Of a stretch of 64,000 bases of DNA, positions 43,501 through 52,213 are shown piece by piece. Below the pieces are notes generated by a model. That model made no database searches and was not told the origin of the DNA. It saw only the letters and a list, made by a program, of their open reading frames with translations. How positions within the stretch are numbered: position 1 is the stretch's first letter; every line of letters starts with the position of its first letter. The translations under genes were made by a program, and so were the position numbers. Source of the stretch: Streptomyces sp. NBC_01241 (GTDB taxonomy: Bacteria; Actinomycetota; Actinomycetes; Streptomycetales; Streptomycetaceae); assembly GCF_041435435.1 (NCBI RefSeq), contig NZ_CP108494.1, forward strand, positions 7,908,501 to 7,972,500, read 5' to 3'.

Positions 43501-43549
43501 CAACGGCCACCGCCTCGTCGTCCGGACGCCCGTCCTGTGATGTGCTCAC
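40499..43549 (-). CDS. PKS module KS-AT-carrier (PKS/NRPS-interface type)
   Basis: 1016 aa with a GTG start overlapping the upstream stop (GTGA). The KS (10-440) has Cys190 in VQTACSGSL, His325 in VEAHGTGT and His366 in GNIGHLEAA. Its GTAVNNDGSLKMGFTAPSV block is of the type seen in KS domains next to NRPS modules (HMWP1-like). The AT (545-840) has GHSIGE (Ser634) and HAFH at 731-734, which predicts malonyl-CoA. No reductive domain. A 3 x 14 aa repeat links to a carrier domain (Ser980 in FFDLGGDSV). It should add one unreduced C2 unit, giving a beta-ketoacyl thioester. No TE. Confidence 0.9.
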   Translation of the reverse strand: MSTSQDGRPDDEAVAVVGIAGRFPGAADLDAFWADICAGREGLVDLSDEELLAGGVPRSVLDHPGYVRRAGVLDGYQEFDAAFFGLPPATAAAMDPQQRLFLECCWHALEDAGHDPARRDGSVGVFGAPSFSGYFGYNLLSRHRPQEFLGAGTSPALIHALTLTDPNFFATRVAHALDLRGPALTVQTACSGSLVAVHLACQSLLCGESDVALAGGMTVKVPHRTGYLYEPDSMMSADGRCRPFDAAAGGTVFGSGGGVVVLKRLTDALADGDRIRAVVRGTAVNNDGSLKMGFTAPSVKMQAAVVAEALSVAGVDPHAVGHVEAHGTGTALGDPMEMAALRQALDPHGNRTSPCLIGSVKGNIGHLEAASGVVGLIKTVLALESATVPGTAHFTAPNPELGLAGTPFEVAVRTRPWPAPGPRIAGVSSLGVGGTNAHVIVEQAPPAPARSAPADGTGAVPVLTLSARTAEALRDARLQLADALDGRQGRTPGLGDVAYTLTEGRARFAYRAAVAARTPDHAARLLREDRTVLPVPRRPLSPVLVFPGQGAQYPGMGADLYRDDEVFRSELDRCAWLFAAEPAGSDIRDVLFGSDEAELRRTDRAQPALFAVEYALARTLERYGVRPDAVGGHSIGEYAAACLAGVVELADAVRLVATRGRLMHSAPPGTMLAVPLNEERTREHLVGSGLELAAVNSPEACVVAGPHNAAGRLARRLEESGVRVTAVRTAHAFHSAAMDEAAERFADVARTVAFHVPSLPLVSNVSGTWLSDAEAVDPLYWARQLRATVRWADCVRTLLTGEGRMVAEAGPGRVLGPTLRGSDRWSRQHRAVSMLPHARESAAAAETWGRALGLLWESGVDVDWTPARHGAEGPVPLPGYPFRRVRHWTEAAWTRDDFTDEADTPGAAAPPVQDEADTPGAAVPPVQDEADTPGAAVPPVQDDPAATPDAVRILTGILTAVLGVPHVGPDDGFFDLGGDSVLANQVAAQARTHGLILRPKDVFEHPTARRLAHHIN
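40727..40852 (-). repeat. Three tandem 42-bp repeats in the KS-AT gene
   Basis: Three almost identical 42-nt units encode DEADTPGAA(A/V)PPVQ three times (residues 900-941), between the AT domain and the carrier. One base differs in the last unit as read on the plus strand. It makes a flexible acidic/Pro linker, and copy number may vary between strains. Confidence 0.9.
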
Positions 43550-46500
43550 TGGTCTGTCCCCCTCTGTCGTCCCTTGCCCCGCCGGGCTCGTGCGGCGTGC
43601 AGCCGGGCGGCCCGTCCGTCGGTCCGGAGCGCAGCGTCGCGCACGCCGTCGGCGACGACCAGGCGCGGCCCGGCGCCCGCGGCCCGCGGCCACAGCGCGG
43701 CCGCCACCTGCTCGGCCAGCTCGTCGGCGCTCGCGCCCTGCAGCAGCCGGGTCACCGGGATGTCCACGGCGAAGTCCGCGCGCAGCGTGTTCTTGATCCG
43801 TACCGCTGTCAGCGAGTCGAGGCCGAGATGGACCAACGGCCGTCCGGCGACGTGCTCCGCCTCGGTGAAGCCGAGGACGCGCGCCACGCCCAGCAGCGTC
43901 CTCGCGCGCACGGCGGCGGCCCGCTGCCGCGGCTCCAGGGCGTCGAGGGCCGCCCGGTCGAACGCGTCCGGCCCGCCCTCGGCCCCGGCGAACAGTTCAC
44001 CGAAGAACGATGAGGTGCGCGCCTGCGGATGGACGCGGGCGAACTCGGCGCCGCTGAGCCGGACCACACCGGTCCGCGGCGCGTCCCGCGTGAGCAGGAC
44101 CTCCAGCGCGGCGAACCCCTCGCGCGCGGTGAGCGCGCCGACGCCCTCCACGGCCTTGCCGCGCACCGCGCCGATGTCGCTCCACGGGCCCCAGTTGACG
44201 GCGAGGGCCCGCTGCCCCGAGGCCCGGCGCAGGGAGACGACGCCGTCGAGGAACGCGTTGGCCGCGGCGTACGCGCTCTGCCCGGCCGAGCCCACCAGCG
44301 AGGCGAGCGACGAGTAGCCGACCCACCAGTCGAGGTCTGTCGCCACGGTCGCCTCGTGCAGCCGCCAGGCGCCCATGGCCTTGGGCGCCCACACCCCGTC
44401 GAGACGCTCGGCGTCCTCCTCGGTGACCAGGGCGTCGTCGAGCACGGCTGCCGCGTGCACCACACCGCGCAGCCTGGCCCCGGTCGCCTCGACCGCCGCG
44501 ACCAGGCGCGCGGCCGTGCCGGGCTGCGCCACGTCGCCGTTGACCAGCTCGACGCGGGTGCCCATGGCGCGCAGCGCCGCGAGTTCCCGCTGCGCCTTGT
44601 CGCCGAGCGGACCGCGGCCGCCGAGCACCACGGCGCCCGCCCCGCGTTCGGCGAGCCAGCGGGCGGTGGCCAGGCCCAGGCCCCGGGTGCCGCCGCTGAC
44701 GAGGTAGCCGCCGCCGGGCCTGACCGCGATGTGCGGCCGGGCGTCGGGAGCGTCGGGAGCCACGACGAGCCGTGCCGCGTACCGTTGCCCGGCGCGCCAG
44801 GCCACCTCGTCCGGGCCGTCGGTGGCGAGGATTTCGGCGGCCGTCCGGTGCGGATCGGTGGCCTCGTCCACGTCCACGGTCCTGGGCCGCAGTTCGGGCC
44901 GCTCCTGGTGCAGCGAGCGCACCGCGCCGCGCAGCGCGGTCTGCGCCGGGTCCGGCCGGTCGCCGGCGAGCACGGCCTGGGCGCCGGCCGTCACCACGGT
45001 CAGTGCGGGCGGCGCCGTGCCCGACTCCTCGTGGGTGCGTAGCAGAGCGGCGGCGGTCCGCAGCAGCGCCGCCACCGCGCGCCTGCCCGCGTCCGGCACC
45101 GGCTCGGCGTCACCTCTGGCGGGCCACGCCGAGAGGACCACCAGGTCCGCCGTGCCGGCGGGGGGCGGCGGGCCGCTGTCGGGCCGCACCGTGCAGCGCG
45201 CTCCGGCGGCGGTGAGGGCGGCGACGAGGGCGGTCAGGCGCGGGTCGCCGTCGGCGGGCGCGTCGGGGTGCAGTACCAGCACGCTGCATCCGTCGCCGAA
45301 CGGGGCGTGGGGCGCGGGCAGTTGATCCCACCGCACCTCGTGCAGCAGCGGTGCGACATCGACCGGCAACGTGTCCTCGCCGACCGGGCTGAGTCGTACC
45401 CCCGTCAGGGACGCCACTTCGGTGCCGTCCTCGGCGTACACCCGTACGTCGGCGAGCAGCCCGCCGTGCACGGGTCCCGGGCTCAGCCGGGCCCGGCTCA
45501 CGAGCGTGTCACCCGGAGTGCCGGTCACCCTCAACTCGCCCACTCCAGTGGGTAGATGAGTGCCTTCGATGTCAGGCGGCAGGAGCGCGCCGAGCCCGTG
45601 CAGACACGCGTCGAGGAGCGCCGGGTGGAACACGAACCGTCGGTCGCGCGGCAGCCCGGCGGGCCGCTCCACCCGACAGACGACCGTGCCGTCGGCCACT
45701 TCCACCTCGGTGACCGCCGCGAAGGCCGGGCCGTGTTCCTGGCCGAGGGCGCGCAGCGCCGCGTACACGTCGGCGGGCTCGCGGCGCTCGCCTTCGCCGG
45801 GGGCCGGTGCGCCGGGCGCGGGGACCGGGGCGGTGGCGTGGCGGACCCGGGCGGTGGCGACGACGTGCGCGGACGAGGCGGCGCCCGCGGAGACGGTGAC
45901 CGTCCCGGCGTCGGCGTCCGGGTCCTCGTCGAATGCGGTCGTGACCGTTGCCACCGGCGCCAGCGGCAGCACCCGCCGGAACTCCAGGTCGCTCACCGCT
46001 ACCTGCCCGGGTGCGGCGCCGAAAGCCTCGCAGGCGGCGGCCAGCACCAGCTCCGCGTAGCCCGTGCCGGGCAGCACCGGGGCTCCGTGCACCTGGTGGT
46101 CCGCCGCCCACGGCACCGTGTCGCGGCTGATGCGGCTCTGCCACACATGGCGCACCGGCACGCCCGGCAGCACGATGTGCCGTCCGAGCAGCGGGTGCTC
46201 GGCGGGTGCGGGCAGGGTGCGGCGGCGCGGCGGGAAGTCCTGGCGCTGCCAGGCGTACGAGGGCAGGTCGGCCAGGCGTCCGGTGGGCACCGTCTGCCGC
46301 GGCAGCGGGAAGCCGGCGCAGTGCAGTGCGGCGAGCGCCTCGCCGAACGCGGTGGACAACTGCGCACCGCGCTGCAGCGTGCCGATCACGGTGCTGCCGT
46401 CCGGGCGGCCCCCGCCGGCGTCGAGCAGTGTCTCCAGGACCGACTGGGCCACGACCGGGTGCGGCGACACCTCGAGGAACACCCGCAGTCCGTCGTCGGC

Positions 46501-47586
46501 GGCGGCGCGCACGGCCTCCGTGAGCCGCACGGGCCTGCGCAGGTTCTGTGCCCAGTACGCGGCGTCGAGCGCGGGCCGCTGACGGGGGTCCTCCGAGGTG
46601 GCGCTGTAGTACGGGAGCCGGAGTTCACCCGCCACCAGGTCGGCGAGGCCCTCGTGCAGATCCGCGAGCAGCGGATCGACCAGGGGGCTGTGCGCCCCGA
46701 TCCGGACCCCCGGCACCAAGCGGGCAAGGAGTTCCTCGGACTGGCACTCGGTCACGAACTCCGCGACCGCGTCGGGGCGCCCCGCCACGACGCAGGCGCG
46801 GGGCGACGAGTGGACCGCCACGGAGATCCCGGTGCGGCCCGCGAGCCTGGCGCGGGCGGTCGCGGCATCCAGCTCCACGAGGGCGGTGGCCCCGGTCCCG
46901 GCGAGCCGCCGCTCCATCAGCCGGGAGCGGCGGCAGATCACGCGCGCGCCGTCCTCGGCGCTCAGGGCGCCCGCGACGACGGCAGCGGCGACCTCGCCCA
47001 TCGAGTGGCCGATCACTGCGGCGGGCTCGACGCACGCCCCGCGCCACATCTCGGCGAGCCCCACCTGCATCGCATACACGGCCGGCTGTACGTGGTCCAT
47101 GCCCGAGCCCACGAGGCCCGGTGCTGCCAGCAGGGACCGCAGCGAGATGCCGCTCTCGGCCCGGACCACGGGTTCGATGCGGTCCACGAGTGCGGCGAAC
47201 TCCTGGTTCCCGGCCAGGAGTTGGCGACCCATGCCGTCCCATTGCGAGCCGTGCCCGGAGAACACGAAGACCGGGGCGCTGGCGGCCCCTTCGGCCGCCC
47301 GGCCGCGCTGCGCGCGCGGCCCGGTCCCCGCCCCGTCGGCCACGGCGCGCAGCAGCCCGACGAGGGTCGTCCGGTCCGGTGCGCGGAGCACCAGGCGCTC
47401 CCTGAGGTGCGCGCGGCGCAGCGCCAGGGTGTGCGCCACATCGGTGAGCGGAGTCTGTGCGCCCCCGTCGGTCAGCCAGTCGGCGAGCCGGCCCGCGCCC
47501 GCGCGCAGCGCGTCGGCCGAACGGGCCGAGAGTGCGAACAGCAGGTCTTCTCCGTGTACTTCGGTGTCCAGGGCTGAGTGGTTCAT
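43546..47586 (-). CDS. PKS: AT-DH-KR-ACP
   Basis: 1346 aa from the ATG at 47586, overlapping the KS gene stop (ATGA). The AT (105-400) has GHSMGEVAAAVVAGAL with Ser195, of the type found in mycobacterial-like Pks. The usual HAFH/YASH site reads IGAHS (297-301), so the extender unit is unclear. The DH (463-735) has the HxxxGxxxxP motif H497-G501-P506 and a second Asp659 in LLDACLHG. The KR (955-1130) has GGTRGLG, the LDD motif of B-type KRs and Ser1092/Tyr1106/Asn1110. The ACP Ser is S1258. There is no KS and no ER: the KS sits on the separate upstream protein. It should give an alpha,beta-unsaturated acyl chain. Confidence 0.9.
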   Translation of the reverse strand: MNHSALDTEVHGEDLLFALSARSADALRAGAGRLADWLTDGGAQTPLTDVAHTLALRRAHLRERLVLRAPDRTTLVGLLRAVADGAGTGPRAQRGRAAEGAASAPVFVFSGHGSQWDGMGRQLLAGNQEFAALVDRIEPVVRAESGISLRSLLAAPGLVGSGMDHVQPAVYAMQVGLAEMWRGACVEPAAVIGHSMGEVAAAVVAGALSAEDGARVICRRSRLMERRLAGTGATALVELDAATARARLAGRTGISVAVHSSPRACVVAGRPDAVAEFVTECQSEELLARLVPGVRIGAHSPLVDPLLADLHEGLADLVAGELRLPYYSATSEDPRQRPALDAAYWAQNLRRPVRLTEAVRAAADDGLRVFLEVSPHPVVAQSVLETLLDAGGGRPDGSTVIGTLQRGAQLSTAFGEALAALHCAGFPLPRQTVPTGRLADLPSYAWQRQDFPPRRRTLPAPAEHPLLGRHIVLPGVPVRHVWQSRISRDTVPWAADHQVHGAPVLPGTGYAELVLAAACEAFGAAPGQVAVSDLEFRRVLPLAPVATVTTAFDEDPDADAGTVTVSAGAASSAHVVATARVRHATAPVPAPGAPAPGEGERREPADVYAALRALGQEHGPAFAAVTEVEVADGTVVCRVERPAGLPRDRRFVFHPALLDACLHGLGALLPPDIEGTHLPTGVGELRVTGTPGDTLVSRARLSPGPVHGGLLADVRVYAEDGTEVASLTGVRLSPVGEDTLPVDVAPLLHEVRWDQLPAPHAPFGDGCSVLVLHPDAPADGDPRLTALVAALTAAGARCTVRPDSGPPPPAGTADLVVLSAWPARGDAEPVPDAGRRAVAALLRTAAALLRTHEESGTAPPALTVVTAGAQAVLAGDRPDPAQTALRGAVRSLHQERPELRPRTVDVDEATDPHRTAAEILATDGPDEVAWRAGQRYAARLVVAPDAPDARPHIAVRPGGGYLVSGGTRGLGLATARWLAERGAGAVVLGGRGPLGDKAQRELAALRAMGTRVELVNGDVAQPGTAARLVAAVEATGARLRGVVHAAAVLDDALVTEEDAERLDGVWAPKAMGAWRLHEATVATDLDWWVGYSSLASLVGSAGQSAYAAANAFLDGVVSLRRASGQRALAVNWGPWSDIGAVRGKAVEGVGALTAREGFAALEVLLTRDAPRTGVVRLSGAEFARVHPQARTSSFFGELFAGAEGGPDAFDRAALDALEPRQRAAAVRARTLLGVARVLGFTEAEHVAGRPLVHLGLDSLTAVRIKNTLRADFAVDIPVTRLLQGASADELAEQVAAALWPRAAGAGPRLVVADGVRDAALRTDGRAARLHAARARRGKGRQRGTDQ

Positions 47587-49193
47587 ACGAAGCTGTGCTC
47601 CTGCTCGGTGGCCGGTGCCTCGACCAGTACGGCGTGGGCGTTGGTGCCGCCGAAGCCGAACGAGCTGACACCGGCCGTGCGCGGCTGTGCGCCGCGCGGC
47701 CATGGGGTGGGGTGGTCCACCACGGAAAGGCCCAACTCGTCCAGGCGAATACGGTCGTTGGGCTCGGTGTGGTGCAGGGTCGGCGGAATGAGTCCGTGGT
47801 GCAGGGCGAGCACGCACTTGGCGAACCCGGCGAGCCCCGCGGCGCCCTCCAGGTGACCGAGGTTGGACTTGACCGAGCCGATGCGCAGCGGATCGCCGGG
47901 GGCACGGTGCCGGCCGAGCGCCGCGCCGAGCGCGGACGCCTCGATGGGGTCACCGAGCGGTGTGCCGGTGCCGTGCGCCTCCACGTACCCGCTCTGCGCC
48001 GGGTCGAGCCCGCACTCGCGCCACACGGAGCCGATCAGCTCCTCCTGGGCGGCGGGGTTGGGCGCCATGAGGCCGTTGGAGCGGCCGTCCTGGTTGACAC
48101 CGGTGGCCCGCACCACGGCGAGGATCCGGTCCCCGTCGCGCTGTGCGTCGGCGAGCCGGCGCACCACGGCCACCACACAACCCTCGCCTCGTACATAGCC
48201 GTTGGCTCCTGCCGAGAACGGGCGGCAGCGTCCGTCCGGGGACAGCGCCCCGCTCTCCATGAAGTTGAGCGTCACGCCCGGCGACAGGAGCAGGTTGACG
48301 CCGCCGACCAGGGCCGTGTCGCACTCCCCGGACAGCAGCCCCTGCCGCGCCAGGTGCAGTGCGACCAGCGACGAGGAGCACGCGGTGTCCACCGTCAGGC
48401 TGGGCCCGCGCAGGTCGAGCACGTACGACAGGCGGGCCGCGAGGACGCTCAGGGCCGCGCCGGTGCCGGTGCGGGCGGTGATCGAGGGCAGGTCCTCCAG
48501 GGCGCCGCGGCCGTGGTCCTCGCTGCAGGCGCCGACGTACACGCCGGTGCGTCCGAGCGCCCCGGATGCGGGCGGCAGGCCCGCGTGTTCCAGCGCCTCC
48601 CAGGACACTTCGAGCAGCAGCCGCTGCTGCGGGTCCATCTCGGCGGCCTCGGCCGGGGCGATCCCGAAGAACTCGGTGTCGAACCCGGTGACATCGGACA
48701 GGAACCCGCCGTGCGGATTGACCCGGTCGACGACCTCGGCATGCGCCGGGGACAGCGCGCGGTACGTGTCCCAGCGCCCCTGCGGGACCGTGCCCACCGC
48801 GTCGGTGCCGGTGCTGAGCAGGTGCCACAGGCCGGCGGCGGAGTTGGCGCCGCCGGGCAGTCGGCAGCCGAGGCCCACGACGGCGAGGTCGTCCGACGGT
48901 GCGGCGGCCCCCGTCGTGGCGTTCAACTGCTCGGCCCCATCTTCCATATGTGCCCCGTCCGACGTGGAACGGCCGAGGAACGAAACCAGTTGACGGATCG
49001 TCGGATACTGCCACAGCAGGGTCGGTGCGAGCGTGCGGTCGAGCAGTTCCTCCAGTTCGCCCGAGAGAGCCACGGCGTCGCGCGAGGCGAATCCGTACGC
49101 GTCGAACGGCGCGTCGGGGTCCACGGCGGTGTCGGGGATGCCGGCCCGCTGAGCGACGCGCCGGATCAACAGACGGGTCAGGTCCTCGGTCAC
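47583..49193 (-). CDS. PKS: loading ACP-KS
   Basis: 536 aa from the ATG at 49193, overlapping the FAAL stop (ATGA). Residues 1-80 form a carrier domain with Ser37 in DAYGFASRDAVAL. This motif is less usual than GxDS, but the RDAV neighbourhood is typical of ACPs served by FAALs. The KS (100-525) has Cys272 in VDTACSSSL, His407 in VEAHGTGT and His447 in SNLGHLEGA, so it is complete. It ends shortly after the KS, and AT-DH-KR-ACP is the next protein. FAAL, ACP, KS and AT-DH-KR-ACP are therefore one module split over three genes, all translationally coupled. Confidence 0.9.
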   Translation of the reverse strand: MTEDLTRLLIRRVAQRAGIPDTAVDPDAPFDAYGFASRDAVALSGELEELLDRTLAPTLLWQYPTIRQLVSFLGRSTSDGAHMEDGAEQLNATTGAAAPSDDLAVVGLGCRLPGGANSAAGLWHLLSTGTDAVGTVPQGRWDTYRALSPAHAEVVDRVNPHGGFLSDVTGFDTEFFGIAPAEAAEMDPQQRLLLEVSWEALEHAGLPPASGALGRTGVYVGACSEDHGRGALEDLPSITARTGTGAALSVLAARLSYVLDLRGPSLTVDTACSSSLVALHLARQGLLSGECDTALVGGVNLLLSPGVTLNFMESGALSPDGRCRPFSAGANGYVRGEGCVVAVVRRLADAQRDGDRILAVVRATGVNQDGRSNGLMAPNPAAQEELIGSVWRECGLDPAQSGYVEAHGTGTPLGDPIEASALGAALGRHRAPGDPLRIGSVKSNLGHLEGAAGLAGFAKCVLALHHGLIPPTLHHTEPNDRIRLDELGLSVVDHPTPWPRGAQPRTAGVSSFGFGGTNAHAVLVEAPATEQEHSFV

Positions 49194-50941
49194 CGCGCAC
49201 CGTCCACGGTGGCGCCGGAGAGCGCGCCCGACAGGTACAGCTCGCGGCAGGCGGCCCGGCGGATCTTTCCGCTGGTCGTCTTCGGGATGGTGCCGCGGCG
49301 TACCAGGAACACGTCCGGCACGTCCAGGGAGTGCCGGCTGAGCAGGGCCGTCCGTACGGCGGCGCGCACCTGCCGCGGGTCCTCGACCTCCCGGGGCCGG
49401 TCCAGCTCCGCGATGACGACGGCGCGTTCGGCGCCGTCGCCGGGCAGGGTCGCGCAGAACGCGGCGACATGCCCGCGCCGCACGGCCAAGTCGGCCTCCT
49501 GCACGGTCAGTTCGAGATCGGGTGGGTGATGGTTGCGCCCGTCCACCACGATCAGGTCCTTCAGCCGGCCCGTCAGATACAGCTCGCCGCCGTGCAGGAA
49601 ACCCAGGTCACCGGTGCGCAGCCAGGAGCCCCCGGCGTCGCCCGACCCGTCGGCGAGGGCCGCGCCGAACACCTCCGCGGTGCGCTCCGGGCGGCCCCAG
49701 TACCCGTCGCACACATTGGCGCCGCGCACCCACACCTCCCCGGTGCGGCCGTCCGGCACTGTCGTACGGGTCTGTGGCGCGACGATCCGTACGTCCTGGT
49801 CGGCGGGGACGCCGCATGCCACCACGGGATATCCGGCGGCGTCGGACTCCGGCAGGATCTGCACGCGCTCCTCGGCGAGCGCGGCCCGGTCCAGAGTGAG
49901 CACGCGGGGCGCGGCGGGCGTGCCAATGGTCACGGCGAGCGTCGCCTCGGCCAGCCCGTAGCTGGGGCAGTGCGCCTCGTGCCGGAAGCCGTGCACGGCG
50001 AATCGGTCGGTGAAGCGGCGCAGGGACGAGCCGCGCACCGGCTCCGAGCCGTTGACGACGGTGCGCAGCGCGGAGAGGTCGAGGCCCTCGCTGCCGCGCT
50101 CGGTGACGCGGTCCACACACAGATCGAGTCCGAAGTTGGGTGAGACGGTGTGGGTGCTTTGATGCGCCGACATCAGGCGCAGCCAGCGCGCGGGCTGCTG
50201 CACGAAGGCGAACGGCGGCATCAGCACGGCGGGCACCTGCGCGATCAGCGGCACGGCGATCATCAGCAGGAGGCCCATGTCGTGGAAGAACGGCAGCCAC
50301 CCGGCGATCCGCGCCCCCTCGTCGATGCCGAGCCCGGCCCGCAGCTGGGCGGCCCCGGTGGCGAGATTGCGGTGCGTGACCTCGATGCCCGCCGGGCTCC
50401 GGGTGGAGCCCGACGTGTACTGGAGGTACGCCGTGGCGTCGGGGTGCTCCACGACGGGCAGCAGCACCGAGCGGACCAGGGCGGGCTCGACGCGGTCCAC
50501 GCACACCACCCGGGGCGCCCGGTCGCCGGGCAGCTTGCCGCTCAGGGCCCGCGTCTCCTCCTCGTAGGGCGTGGTGGTCAGGACCACGGCGGGCGCGCAG
50601 TCGGCCATGGCGAGCTGGAGCCGCTCGTCGGTGCGGAAGCCGTCCGGCGCGTACAGCGGCACGGCGAGCATCCCGGTGTACAGACAGCCGAGCAGCGCCG
50701 CGACATAGTCCGCGGTGTGCGGGCACAGGATCGCGGCGCGGTCGCCCGGTGTGCCGAAGGCGCTGAGCGCTCCGGCCACGGCCCTGGCCCGGGTGTGGAG
50801 TTGGCCGTACGTCAGCTCCTGCCGGGTGCCGGCGCGGTCGGTGGAGTAGTCGACGAAGGTCATCGCCACGGTGTCCGGGCGGTGCCGTGCGGCCTCACGG
50901 ACCGCGGCCACCAGACCCGGCGGGGCGCTCGGGGTACTCAC
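49190..50941 (-). CDS. Fatty-acyl-AMP ligase (FAAL)
   Basis: 583 aa with a GTG start overlapping the methyltransferase stop (GTGA). Adenylate-forming enzyme. FAAL-type features: AAILCPHTADYVAALLGCLY near 70, the P-loop-like YLQYTSGSTRSPAGIEVTHR near 160, LPFFHDMGLL near 205 and the C-terminal GRLKDLIVVDGRNHHPPDLE near 430. The last Lys is in TIPKTTSGKIRR. FAALs activate a fatty acid as acyl-AMP and pass it to an ACP without CoA. The natural acceptor is the ACP at the start of the next gene. The chain length cannot be predicted. It starts the PKS branch. Confidence 0.92.
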   Translation of the reverse strand: MSTPSAPPGLVAAVREAARHRPDTVAMTFVDYSTDRAGTRQELTYGQLHTRARAVAGALSAFGTPGDRAAILCPHTADYVAALLGCLYTGMLAVPLYAPDGFRTDERLQLAMADCAPAVVLTTTPYEEETRALSGKLPGDRAPRVVCVDRVEPALVRSVLLPVVEHPDATAYLQYTSGSTRSPAGIEVTHRNLATGAAQLRAGLGIDEGARIAGWLPFFHDMGLLLMIAVPLIAQVPAVLMPPFAFVQQPARWLRLMSAHQSTHTVSPNFGLDLCVDRVTERGSEGLDLSALRTVVNGSEPVRGSSLRRFTDRFAVHGFRHEAHCPSYGLAEATLAVTIGTPAAPRVLTLDRAALAEERVQILPESDAAGYPVVACGVPADQDVRIVAPQTRTTVPDGRTGEVWVRGANVCDGYWGRPERTAEVFGAALADGSGDAGGSWLRTGDLGFLHGGELYLTGRLKDLIVVDGRNHHPPDLELTVQEADLAVRRGHVAAFCATLPGDGAERAVVIAELDRPREVEDPRQVRAAVRTALLSRHSLDVPDVFLVRRGTIPKTTSGKIRRAACRELYLSGALSGATVDGAR

Positions 50942-51609
50942 TCGCCTGTCACCTGCTGTTCCTTCGGCCGCGCGCTGCCGCGCGCGTACGGCGTGTTGGT
51001 GGGGTAGCGCGGCCAGGGGCGGACGAACTCGTGCACCTGGACGTCGTATCCGGCGTCGCGCAGCGCGCTGAGCAGCCTGCGGTTGGCGTGGCAGCCGCCC
51101 GCGACCCGGCGCCACAGCGGCGCGAGCACGTCCTGGAGCAGTCCCACCGCCCCGTGCGCCCGTACGTGCTCGAAGAAGATCAGCCGGCCGCCGGGCCTGA
51201 GGACGCGTCGGATCTCGGCGAGCGCGGCGTCCAGGTCGACGACCGTGCACAGCACGAGCGTGCACACGGCGGTGTCGAACTCATCGTCGGGCAGCGGAAG
51301 TTGCTCGGCCCAGGCGTCCACGACGGTCACGTCGAGGGGGAGCGCGGCGGCCTGACGCTCCAGCTTGGCCCGCATCTCGCTGGCGGGTTCCACCGCGACG
51401 AGCGAGTCGGCCGACGTGTAGTAGGGAAGGTTGGCACCGGTGCCGGCACCGATCTCCAGGACCCGGCCGGTGAGGCCGCCGCACATCAGGGTGCGCAGCG
51501 GCCGGCCCCAGGTCTCCTCGGCGCGGCGGGTCATGGCGTCGTAGTAGCGGGCGAAGAACCGGCCGCTGCGGCTCTCCAACTGTGGATTGAGGTCCGTGGT
51601 GGTGCTCAT
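50938..51609 (-). CDS. Class I methyltransferase of the PKS operon
   Basis: 223 aa. SAM motif I VLEIGAGTGANLPYY near residue 50, an acidic residue in VAVEPASEM, motif III DAWAEQLPLPDDEFD and motif IV CTLVLCTVVDLDAAL. It resembles the UbiE/Methyltransf_11 group, including the phospholipid methyltransferase-like members with FFEHVRAHG. The C-terminus (VHEFVRPWPRYPTNTPYARG) matches that group as well. It probably methylates the polyketide or phenol; the site is not predictable. It overlaps the FAAL gene, so it belongs to the pathway. Confidence 0.85.
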   Translation of the reverse strand: MSTTTDLNPQLESRSGRFFARYYDAMTRRAEETWGRPLRTLMCGGLTGRVLEIGAGTGANLPYYTSADSLVAVEPASEMRAKLERQAAALPLDVTVVDAWAEQLPLPDDEFDTAVCTLVLCTVVDLDAALAEIRRVLRPGGRLIFFEHVRAHGAVGLLQDVLAPLWRRVAGGCHANRRLLSALRDAGYDVQVHEFVRPWPRYPTNTPYARGSARPKEQQVTGE

Positions 51610-51670
51610 GATCGAAATCTCCTGCGGAGGTCGTAAGCCGTAAGGGGAGGGAGCCGTGGGAGCGCAGGGC

Positions 51671-52213
51671 TCAGGGGCACGAGGGCTCGGGGACGCGGGC
51701 GTCCTCGTGGGCGAGCCAGCGCTCGAAGGCGGCGAGGTCCGGGACGATGGCGTCGGAGCAGGACAGCACCGCGAGGTTCTGCCGCATGCCGGTGACAGCG
51801 ACGACGGTGCGGCCGGCCCGGTGCGCGCTCAGCATCTCCGCAGCCGTGCCCATGCTCGGCTCATGGCCGGGAAGCCAGGCCACGCACACGTCGCTGTCCC
51901 CGGCGAGCACGGTCAGCCGGTGGAAGGTCTCGGTGAGCAGCCGGACCGCCGGGTCCAGGCTCGCCCGCCGCACTTCGGGCGTGGCGGCCAGCGCCGCGTG
52001 GCCGGTGAGGATCGCCGTCTCGTGCTCGCCGATCCACTCCCGCATCAGGAGCCCGGGGTCGTGCACGACGGCGTCGGGCCGGTGGGCGAGGATCGCGCGA
52101 CGCAGCACGTCCCGGTACCCCTGGTCGGCGAGGTCGGCCCCGCCCCTGGCACCCTGCATCAGTCCGGCGAGGAAGTACGAGCGCGGTCGCGCCGCCGCGG
52201 TGGTGGTGGTCAC
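51671..52213 (-). CDS. Nucleoside 2-deoxyribosyltransferase-like protein
   Basis: 180 aa with a GTG start overlapping the stop of the NAT-like gene. The fold looks like the deoxyribosyltransferase/DUF4406 group. The start SYFLAGLMQGARGG near 12 corresponds to the IYLAGPF-like motif, and DVCVAWLPGHEPSMGTAAEMLSAHRAG (split here as DVCVAW, then PSMGTAAEM) corresponds to the D...GTA.E motif with the nucleophilic Glu. TTTTAAARPR at the N-terminus is low complexity. These proteins cleave or transfer N-glycosidic bonds. Its job in a salicylate/PKS pathway is unclear; it may act on a nucleotide-like or other acylated substrate. Confidence 0.55.
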   Translation of the reverse strand: MTTTTAAARPRSYFLAGLMQGARGGADLADQGYRDVLRRAILAHRPDAVVHDPGLLMREWIGEHETAILTGHAALAATPEVRRASLDPAVRLLTETFHRLTVLAGDSDVCVAWLPGHEPSMGTAAEMLSAHRAGRTVVAVTGMRQNLAVLSCSDAIVPDLAAFERWLAHEDARVPEPSCP

